Positions 34,322-41,547 of a DNA stretch of 64,000 nt are shown piece after piece. Each line of letters begins with the position of its first letter. The stretch's first letter is position 1. The DNA is from Panacagrimonas sp041603235 (GTDB lineage: Bacteria; Pseudomonadota; Gammaproteobacteria; Nevskiales; Nevskiaceae): NCBI GenBank assembly GCA_041603235.1, contig JBFIES010000004.1, positions 124,001 to 188,000 of the forward strand, in the 5' to 3' direction. The position numbers and the translations under genes are program-made. The notes under the pieces are model-generated. The model had not been told where the DNA came from, searched no databases, and was given only the letters and a program-made list of their open reading frames with translations.

Positions 34322-36403
34322 TTACTTCAGCTGCTCCCACAAAAAGCTGTACGCCATTGCGCCCTGGTAGGCCTTCTGACGGTTATTGGCGCTACCGCCA
34401 TGACCGCCTTCGATGTTCTCGAAGTAGAGGGCGGGTTGTCCGAATTCGTGCAGGCGCGCCGTCATTTTTCGCGCGTGCCCGGGATGAACGCGGTCATCGC
34501 GGGTGGAGGTCATCAGCAGGGTCGGTGGGTAAGCAGGCTCTGGCGCTGCATTCTGATAAGGGGAGTATTGGGAGATCCACGCCCATTGTTCCGGGTCATC
34601 CGGATTCCCGTATTCGCTGACCCAACTGGCGCCGGCAAGCAGCTTGTTGTAGCGCCGCATGTCCAGCAAAGGCACCTGACAGACCACCGCACCGAACAGT
34701 TCCGGGTTCTGTGTGAGTTGCACACCCACTAGCAGGCCGCCATTACTTCCACCCTGAATGCCCAGGTGTTTGGCTGAGGTGACGCCGCGCTCGATCAGGT
34801 CGCGCGCGACGGCAGCGAAATCATCATATGCACGTTGACGATGTTCACGGATGGCAGACAGATGCCATGGCGGGCCGTACTCACCGCCACCCCGGATATT
34901 GGCCAGGACAAAGCTGCCACCGCGCTCCAGCCAGGCTGCGCCCACTGCAGGGTTGTAGCCCGGGGTCAGGGAAATTTCGAAACCGCCATAGCCGTACAGC
35001 AGGGTCGGCGTGCTGCCATCGGCTTTCAGGTCCTTGCGACTGACCTGGAAGTAGGGGATACGTGTGCCATCTTTGGAGACGGCGAAATGTTGCTGAATCT
35101 CCAGGCCGTCTGCATCGAAGAAGTGCGGCAGTCGTTTGAGTCGGCGGTGCTGCGGCTTGCCGGCAACGCCGAGCAGCATATAGGTCGGATTGAGAAAATT
35201 CTCGACCGTCAGAAGATAGGCATCGGTCTGTTCGCCGTTGAGTGCCCTGGCGCGGGCCTCGCCGAAATTCGGAACCTTGACCGTGCTGCGCTGCCATCCA
35301 GTTTGAGTGTGTCGCAGAACGGCGATGCGTCCGCGCACCTGATCCAGAAGATTGAGCAGCAGGCCATTTCGGGTCGCGCTGACGCTGTCCAGTGATACGC
35401 CTTCACTGGGCTCGAACAGTACTTCGAACTTGCGATTGCCCTCAATGAAGCTGACCAATGGGATGGCAATCAGGCTTCCGGCGGAGTAGGTGTTGCCGGT
35501 GATATGCCAGTCACGCCGGATCTGCAGGATGAGCTGGTCACGGAACAGGTCCAGATTGGCATCGCCGGGCACTGGCAGGAGAGCGAGGTAATCACCCGCC
35601 CGCACAAAATATTCGAAGTCAAAGAAGCTGATCGCACGCCGATAAATTTCGCGTTGCTGCGAGGCGGTGTTGTAGACCGCAACGTCCACGCCAACATCAG
35701 ACTCCTGGGCCTCAAAAACGAGCTTGGCATCGGATAGCGGTGTATTGCGCGCCCATTGGCGGACCATGCGCGGATAGCCAGAAGCAGTGAGACTGCCCGG
35801 CCCGGTATCTGTGGCCACCAGAATGCTGTCCCGGTTCTGCCAGGCGACGCTGTGCTTGGCTTCCGTCAGCGAGAAGCCATCCGCAACGAAGGCTTTCTTG
35901 TCCACATCAAATTCGCGCACAACGTGGGCGTCTGCACCGCCACGTGAAAGACGGATCAGACAGCGTTGGTAGGCGGGAAACAGGCAGCTTTCACCTTTCC
36001 AGACCCAGTTTTCATTCTCGCTGGCGGCCAGCGCATCCAGATCCAGAATGACCTCCCAGGCGGGCTCTGCCTTGGCGTACTCGTCCTTGCTGGTACGGCG
36101 CCAAAGGCCGCGGGGATGCTCGGCGTCCTTCCAGAAATTGTAGAGCCATTTTCCGCGCAGGCTGATTGCCGGGATGCGCTGGTCAGAGTCATAGATTGAC
36201 AGGAGGCGCTCGTAGATTTCAGAGAATCCCGGCGCGGATTCGAGCGTCTTTTGAGAAATGGCATTCTGAGAACGCACCCACTCGAGGGCGCGCTCACCGT
36301 CCACGTCCTCGAGCCAGAGATAGGGGTCTGTCGGAGTTTCGGCAGGCAGGCTCATTGGAATCGCCATTGCGACAGCGGCCAGGATCGATTTCGCCAGGTT
36401 CAT
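34322..36403 (-). CDS. Prolyl oligopeptidase family serine peptidase, exported
   Basis: A 693-residue S9A-type peptidase with a signal peptide (SILAAVAMAIPMSLPAE), an N-terminal beta-propeller with the usual DPYLWLEDVDG beginning, and an alpha/beta-hydrolase domain with the nucleophile in GIQGGSNGGLL, preceded by ANIRGGGEYG and followed by TSTRDDRVHPGHARK and the His-containing GGHGG. It is probably periplasmic and cleaves proline-containing peptides. It sits between murA and hisG, genes that are neighbours in many related genomes, so it looks like an insertion into that block. The 216 bases before it show no clear promoter. Confidence 0.93.
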   Translation of the reverse strand: MNLAKSILAAVAMAIPMSLPAETPTDPYLWLEDVDGERALEWVRSQNAISQKTLESAPGFSEIYERLLSIYDSDQRIPAISLRGKWLYNFWKDAEHPRGLWRRTSKDEYAKAEPAWEVILDLDALAASENENWVWKGESCLFPAYQRCLIRLSRGGADAHVVREFDVDKKAFVADGFSLTEAKHSVAWQNRDSILVATDTGPGSLTASGYPRMVRQWARNTPLSDAKLVFEAQESDVGVDVAVYNTASQQREIYRRAISFFDFEYFVRAGDYLALLPVPGDANLDLFRDQLILQIRRDWHITGNTYSAGSLIAIPLVSFIEGNRKFEVLFEPSEGVSLDSVSATRNGLLLNLLDQVRGRIAVLRHTQTGWQRSTVKVPNFGEARARALNGEQTDAYLLTVENFLNPTYMLLGVAGKPQHRRLKRLPHFFDADGLEIQQHFAVSKDGTRIPYFQVSRKDLKADGSTPTLLYGYGGFEISLTPGYNPAVGAAWLERGGSFVLANIRGGGEYGPPWHLSAIREHRQRAYDDFAAVARDLIERGVTSAKHLGIQGGSNGGLLVGVQLTQNPELFGAVVCQVPLLDMRRYNKLLAGASWVSEYGNPDDPEQWAWISQYSPYQNAAPEPAYPPTLLMTSTRDDRVHPGHARKMTARLHEFGQPALYFENIEGGHGGSANNRQKAYQGAMAYSFLWEQLK

Positions 36404-36620
36404 TAAGAATTGCAGTCAGGTCAGAGCAATGAACCAAAGTAAACCGGTCGGCCCTGCGGAGCAATTGCCTTGCGCGTCAATTCGCACATTTATGCTGCGC
36501 GATAGTCGATTGCGATGATTCGAGGGCCCGCTGGACTACTGGAGTAGGTCGGCGCATGCCCGATCTGAGTGTCGCCAGGTGTCAATCTCAGGTTTCAACC
36601 CTGCTTGCTCATCGTGACCG

Positions 36621-37889
36621 TCAGTCAAGAAGTTTGGATACCCGCTTGATGCGCGCGCCCAGAGACGCCAGTTTGCCCTCGATGTCTTCGTAGCCACGAT
36701 CCATGTGATAGATGCGGTCAATCAGGGTTTCACCGTCTGCGCACAGCGCGGCAATCACCAGGCTGACTGAGGCGCGCAGGTCAGTGGCCATGATCGGCGC
36801 CCCGGCCAGACGCTCCTTGCCGGTCACGATGGCAGTGTTGCCTTCAATCTGGATTTCCGCGCCCAGACGCAGCAGTTCCTGCGCATGCATGAAGCGATTC
36901 TCGAAAATGGTTTCCCGAATGGTGCTGGTGCCCTGTGCGAGGCAGTTCATCGCCATGATCTGCGCCTGCATGTCGGTCGGAAAGCCGGGGTGGGGCATGG
37001 TGTGAACATTCACAGCCTTGGGGCGCTCACCGCCCATGTCGACTTCAATGAAGTCGCTGCCGGTTGCCAGCTTTGCGCCGGCTTGCTGCAGCTTCACCAG
37101 CAATGCGTCGAGCATCGAGGGATCGGTCTTGTTGACGCGCACCTTGCCCCGGGTTGCAACCGCCGCCACGAGAAAAGTGCCGGTCTCGATTCGGTCAGCA
37201 ACAACAGAATGGCTCGCCGCCTTCAGGTCCTTGACGCCCTTGACGCGGATGGTGGTGGTGCCATCGCCGCTGATCTGTGCGCCCATGGCACGTAGGCAAT
37301 TGGCCAGATCAACGATCTCCGGCTCGCGCGCCGCGTTCTCTAGTACCGTCTCGCCATCTGCCAGCGTGGCAGCCATCATGAGGTTTTCGGTGCCGGTGAC
37401 GGTTACGGTGTCAAAGACAATCCTTGCGCCCTTGAGGCGGGAGGCCTTGGCATGAATGAATCCGCCTTCAAGCTTGATCTCCGCGCCCATGGCTTCCAGG
37501 CCCATGAGGTGCAGGTTGACCGGACGTGCCCCGATGGCACAACCGCCGGGCAGCGACACATGAGCTTCTCCGCGTTTGGCCAGCAAGGGGCCCAGAACGA
37601 GGATCGAGGCGCGCATGGTACGAACCAGTTCGTAGGGCGCCACGCAGGTGGTGATGGGGCTGGCGTCAATTACCCATTCGTCGTCCGCTGGCTGGTCAAC
37701 CTTGACCCCCATCTGCGTCAGCAGCTTGCGGGTGGTGCCGATGTCCCAAAGCTTGGGCACATTGCTCACATGCAGGGGCTGGTCTGACAGAAGTGCAGCG
37801 CAAAGGATGGGAAGTGCAGCGTTCTTGGCGCCGCTGGCGGCAACTTCGCCGCGCAGCGGCCCGTTACCTTCGATGATGAATTTGTCCAT
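36621..37889 (-). CDS. murA: UDP-N-acetylglucosamine 1-carboxyvinyltransferase
   Basis: First committed step of peptidoglycan precursor synthesis, cytoplasmic. The 422-residue protein has the full EPSP-synthase-type fold with GNGPLRGEVAASGAKNAAL at the start and the catalytic loop GGCAIGARPV with Cys117, the residue attacked by fosfomycin. PHPGFPTDMQAQ and the C-terminal DRGYEDIEGKLASLGA are typical. It follows the BolA-type gene, as in most gammaproteobacteria. Confidence 0.98.
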   Translation of the reverse strand: MDKFIIEGNGPLRGEVAASGAKNAALPILCAALLSDQPLHVSNVPKLWDIGTTRKLLTQMGVKVDQPADDEWVIDASPITTCVAPYELVRTMRASILVLGPLLAKRGEAHVSLPGGCAIGARPVNLHLMGLEAMGAEIKLEGGFIHAKASRLKGARIVFDTVTVTGTENLMMAATLADGETVLENAAREPEIVDLANCLRAMGAQISGDGTTTIRVKGVKDLKAASHSVVADRIETGTFLVAAVATRGKVRVNKTDPSMLDALLVKLQQAGAKLATGSDFIEVDMGGERPKAVNVHTMPHPGFPTDMQAQIMAMNCLAQGTSTIRETIFENRFMHAQELLRLGAEIQIEGNTAIVTGKERLAGAPIMATDLRASVSLVIAALCADGETLIDRIYHMDRGYEDIEGKLASLGARIKRVSKLLD

Positions 37890-37939
37890 GCGCGGAGTTT
37901 AAATAGGGCCGGTTCGGGCCTTGTGGTGCCGCGGTGCAA

Positions 37940-38161
37940 TTACGGTGCAGCGCGGGTTTTGAGCTGGAGTGCGTGAATCTCGCGGCCCATTTTCTCGCCG
38001 AGGGCGGCATACACCATGCGGTGCTGGGCGAGCGGCAATTTGCCTGCGAAGTCAGCGCAGATGACCTCGGCCTCGAAATGCTGGCCATCGTCTCCATGAA
38101 CCTGAACCTGGGCACCGGGCAGACCGGCCAGGATCAGGTCGCGTATCTCTTCTTTGGTCAT
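37940..38161 (-). CDS. ibaG: BolA-family protein, IbaG/YrbA type
   Basis: A 73-residue protein of the BolA family. It has the helix-strand start EEIRDLILAGLPGAQVQV, the GQHFEAEVICADFAGK segment, whose Cys is typical of the IbaG branch, and HRMVYAALGEKMGREIHAL. Such proteins pair with monothiol glutaredoxins in iron-sulfur trafficking or acid resistance. It lies just upstream of murA, the conserved place for ibaG. Confidence 0.93.
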   Translation of the reverse strand: MTKEEIRDLILAGLPGAQVQVHGDDGQHFEAEVICADFAGKLPLAQHRMVYAALGEKMGREIHALQLKTRAAP

Positions 38162-38224
38162 GTCGTCTTGGGTCGGGCTCTTCTGGTGGGTCGAACATTG
38201 TAGCGCCGCGTGGCGCTGCCCCGT

Positions 38225-38992
38225 TCAGTTGCGCAGCTTGTAGCCGCTGCGCAGCATCATCATGCAGGCCACCGAGCAGGCGATGAAAAACCCGGCTGAC
38301 CAGCTCAGGCTGATCCATGGCGCGACATCGGAATAGCCGAAGAAGCCGTAGCGAAACCCATCAATCATGTAGAAAAAGGGGTTCAGGTGGGAAACGGTGA
38401 ACCAGATGTCAGGCAGGGAGTGTACCGAGTAGAACACGCCGGACAAAAAGGACGCGGGTGCGATGACAAAGTTGGTGACGGAGGCAATGTGATCAAAGCG
38501 CTGGGCGATGATTCCGGTCATCAGCCCGAGCACCGCAAGGCTGCCGCCCGCCAGCAGAAATTCGGCAACCAGCACCATGGGCGCCTCCACCGGCAGATGC
38601 ACGAATGGCATGGTCACGGCCAACATTGCCGCGGCAACCAGGATGACGCGCACAAGCGCTGCCAATACGTAGGCGCAGAACCACTCAAATGCGCCCAGCG
38701 GCGACATGAGCAGAAACACGAGGTTGCCCATCAGCTTGGATTGAATGACCGACGAGCTGGTGTTGGCAAAGGCGTTCTGGATCACCGTCATCATGACCAG
38801 GCCGGGTAACAGGAACTGCGTGTAGGTGATGCCCTCGTAGGCCGAAGCGCGCCCTTGCATGGCCTGCGCAAATACCAGCAGGTAAAGGATGGCGGTGATC
38901 ACCGGCGCGCCGACGGTCTGCGCCAGTACCGCAGTGAATCGCATGATCTCCTTCTTCAGGAGGGTCAGGAATCCAATCTGATCGGGGTTCAC
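38225..38992 (-). CDS. ABC-2 type exporter permease (YadH-like)
   Basis: A 255-residue inner-membrane protein with six hydrophobic segments and the ABC-2 pattern, including FANTSSSVIQSKLMGNLVFLL and the re-entrant region APASFLSGVFYSVHSLP. It forms an exporter with the ATPase gene, which it overlaps by 4 bp. The substrate is unknown. In many beta- and gammaproteobacteria this pair sits next to ibaG-murA, near where mla genes may also lie; no MCE or MlaE-type protein is present here. Confidence 0.92.
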   Translation of the reverse strand: MNPDQIGFLTLLKKEIMRFTAVLAQTVGAPVITAILYLLVFAQAMQGRASAYEGITYTQFLLPGLVMMTVIQNAFANTSSSVIQSKLMGNLVFLLMSPLGAFEWFCAYVLAALVRVILVAAAMLAVTMPFVHLPVEAPMVLVAEFLLAGGSLAVLGLMTGIIAQRFDHIASVTNFVIAPASFLSGVFYSVHSLPDIWFTVSHLNPFFYMIDGFRYGFFGYSDVAPWISLSWSAGFFIACSVACMMMLRSGYKLRN

Positions 38993-39903
38993 TGGGTCAG
39001 CTCCACAAAAATATCTTCCAGGTCCGGTTCGCGCGTGTGGACGTCTTCAATGACGACGCCGGCGCTGCGCAGGGTTTCCAGAACCTTGCCGATCGGGTGT
39101 GTGGCCGTGTCCAGTTTGAGTTCGACGTGCTCGCTGGTTTCGTTGGAAATCAGCGGCCGGAGTGTTTCCGGCAGTCTGGCACCTTCGGCAAAACGCAATT
39201 TCAGAAAGCGGAACGGGTGTCTTGCCAGGAGCTGAGGTGTTGACTCCAGTGCCTTGATCTCGCCGTGATCAAGAATGGCGATGCGTTCACACATTTCCTG
39301 CGCTTCTTCCAGATAATGGGTGGTCAGGACTACCGTCGTGCCCTGCTTGTGCAGATCACGCATGAAGGACCACAGGCTGCGACGCAGCTCTACATCCACA
39401 CCGGCGGTGGGTTCGTCGAGAATGACCACCGGTGGTTTATGGACCAGCGCCTGCGCAATCAACACACGACGTTTCATGCCACCCGACAACGAGCGCATCG
39501 TGGTGTTGCGCTTGTCGTCCAGCTCGAGACGCTCGAGCATTTCGTCGATCCAGGGCAGGGCTTCAGGCCCGCAGCCGTAATAACCTGCCTGAATGCGCAG
39601 AACGTCACGGACTTCAAAAAACGGATCAAACACGAGTTCCTGTGGCACCACGCCAAGTTTGCGGCGGGCGTTGCGAAAGTCGCTGACCGAGTCATGACCC
39701 ATGATGCTGACCGAGCCGCTGTTCATGCGGGTGAGTCCGGCAATGATCGAAATCAGAGTGGATTTTCCCGCGCCATTGGGGCCGAGCAAACCGAAAAACT
39801 CACCACGGCGGATGTTGAGATCAACCTGTTTCAGGGCGGACAGTGATCCGTAGCGCTTGGATACGCCGCTGATCTCCAGTGCGTTTTGGGTAAGGGAATT
39901 CAT
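38989..39903 (-). CDS. ABC-2 exporter ATPase (YadG-like)
   Basis: A 304-residue ATP-binding protein: Walker A GPNGAGKSTL, signature LSGGMKRRVLIAQAL, Walker B VILDEPTAGVD and H-loop LTTHYLEEA. About 80 C-terminal residues after the ATPase core are typical of the CcmA/YadG group. It is first in the minus-strand block leading to ibaG and murA, and divergent from the photolyase gene across about 60 bases, where both promoters must lie. Confidence 0.95.
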   Translation of the reverse strand: MNSLTQNALEISGVSKRYGSLSALKQVDLNIRRGEFFGLLGPNGAGKSTLISIIAGLTRMNSGSVSIMGHDSVSDFRNARRKLGVVPQELVFDPFFEVRDVLRIQAGYYGCGPEALPWIDEMLERLELDDKRNTTMRSLSGGMKRRVLIAQALVHKPPVVILDEPTAGVDVELRRSLWSFMRDLHKQGTTVVLTTHYLEEAQEMCERIAILDHGEIKALESTPQLLARHPFRFLKLRFAEGARLPETLRPLISNETSEHVELKLDTATHPIGKVLETLRSAGVVIEDVHTREPDLEDIFVELTQ

Positions 39904-39964
39904 GGGCCGCGGATTATACGGGCTCGCACTTCAAAGCCGGCCAGACAAAGGATTAGGATGGAAT

Positions 39965-41431
39965 ATGGATACGGCCTTGATGTGGTTCAGACGTGATCTG
40001 CGACTTGCAGACAATCCTGCCCTCAGTGCGGCAGTCGAACGTCATGAGCGACTGATCGCCCTCTACATTCACGACCCCGAAGCAGAGGCACCATGGTCGC
40101 CGGGCGCTGCCAGTGCCTGGTGGCTGCACCACAGTCTTGAGGCGCTGGACGAGCAACTGCGCAAGCAAGGCGGGCAATTGCTGATCGCTTGTGGTGATGC
40201 TCTGCCAATCTTGCGCAAACTGATCGCTGACTGCCAGATCAGTGCAGTCTATTGGAACCGTCTTTACGAACCGGCGCTGATCGCGCGAGACAAGCAGATC
40301 AAGCAGGCCCTGAAAGATGAGGGGCTGACGGTGGAAAGCTTCAACGGAAACCTGTTGTTCGAGCCCTGGCAAATCCAGAACGGCTCCGGGCAGCCGTATC
40401 GGGTCTTCACCCCGTACTGGCGCTCTTTGCAGGCCGGGCTCCTGCAGCAGATTCGTGAGGGCCGCTCGCCGCTCAAGTCGCCCTCCAACATGGTGTTTGC
40501 GCGGGCAGATGCAATACAAACCGTGGATTCACTGGCGCTGCTGCCCAAGCTGGATTGGGACGCGGGATTCGCCGAACACTGGAAGCCGGGGGAAAAGCAG
40601 GCCGAAAGCAAAGTTGCCGCATTCATCGAGACTGACATCGAGCACTACGGGGGGCTTCGTGACCGCCCAGATCAGGACGGCACATCAGGGCTGTCTGCTG
40701 CGCTGCATTTTGGTGAGATATCGCCGTTCCGGCTGATGGCCCTTGCTGAAACGCAGGCAGCCGGCAGCAGTGCGCCCGGTGCCATTGCCAATACCGAGCA
40801 ATTCGTACGCCAGCTTGGCTGGCGCGACTTTGCTCATCACCTGCTGTATCACTTTCCGCACACTGCGGATTCGCCGCTGAATGAGCGGTTCGAGTCCTTT
40901 TCCTGGCGTGACCCAAGAGATTACGCCGCAGACCTGGCGGGATGGCAGCGGGGCAGGACCGGCATCCCGATTGTGGACGCGGGCATGCGCCAGCTTTGGC
41001 ATTGCGGCTGGATGCACAACCGCGTTCGCATGATTGCGGCCAGCTTCCTGTGCAAAAACCTGCTGATTCCCTGGCAGGAGGGCGCGCGCTGGTTCTGGGA
41101 CACGCTGGTCGACGCCGATCTGGCCAACAACAGCATGGGCTGGCAGTGGGTCGCTGGTAGTGGCGCAGATGCTGCGCCGTACTTTCGCATCTTCAACCCT
41201 GTGCTTCAGTCGAAGAAATTTGACCCTGATGGGCACTACCTGCGCCGCTGGATTCCTGAGCTGTCAGACCTGGACAGCAAGGCAATCCATGCACCCTGGC
41301 AGTCGTCTGAGGCGCAGCTCGCCAAGGCGGGGCTGAAACTCGGTGAGGCTTATCCCTTGCCGATGGTTGATCTCGGTCTGTCTCGAAAAAGGGCCCTGAA
41401 TATCTATCAGCAGTCCCGCTCGCCAAGCTGA
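39965..41431 (+). CDS. phr: Deoxyribodipyrimidine photolyase
   Basis: Light-driven repair of cyclobutane pyrimidine dimers. The 488-residue protein has an N-terminal antenna domain (ALMWFRRDLRLADNPAL) and a C-terminal FAD domain with QLGWRDFAHHLLYHFP, the DAGMRQLW segment, WQEGARWFWDTLVDADLANN, and WVAGSGADAAPYFRIFNP, as in class I CPD photolyases. The start at 39965 has AGGA at good spacing and fits the family; an in-frame ATG at 39857 lies inside the opposite gene. Confidence 0.95.
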   Translation: MDTALMWFRRDLRLADNPALSAAVERHERLIALYIHDPEAEAPWSPGAASAWWLHHSLEALDEQLRKQGGQLLIACGDALPILRKLIADCQISAVYWNRLYEPALIARDKQIKQALKDEGLTVESFNGNLLFEPWQIQNGSGQPYRVFTPYWRSLQAGLLQQIREGRSPLKSPSNMVFARADAIQTVDSLALLPKLDWDAGFAEHWKPGEKQAESKVAAFIETDIEHYGGLRDRPDQDGTSGLSAALHFGEISPFRLMALAETQAAGSSAPGAIANTEQFVRQLGWRDFAHHLLYHFPHTADSPLNERFESFSWRDPRDYAADLAGWQRGRTGIPIVDAGMRQLWHCGWMHNRVRMIAASFLCKNLLIPWQEGARWFWDTLVDADLANNSMGWQWVAGSGADAAPYFRIFNPVLQSKKFDPDGHYLRRWIPELSDLDSKAIHAPWQSSEAQLAKAGLKLGEAYPLPMVDLGLSRKRALNIYQQSRSPS

Positions 41432-41547
41432 ACAGGCGCGGATCACCTGAGTCAATAATTACTAATGACCCTGCTTATCGGAGAAAGTAGAGTCTGGACA
41501 ACATCGCGAATTCAATCGCGGGACCTAATTGCAGGGAGGAGGGGATC

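Noticed and set aside
38225..39903. MlaF/MlaE phospholipid-transport genes beside ibaG-murA
   Set aside because: The permease has the ABC-2 pattern, not MlaE, and there is no MCE (MlaD) gene. The pair is a YadG/YadH-like exporter.
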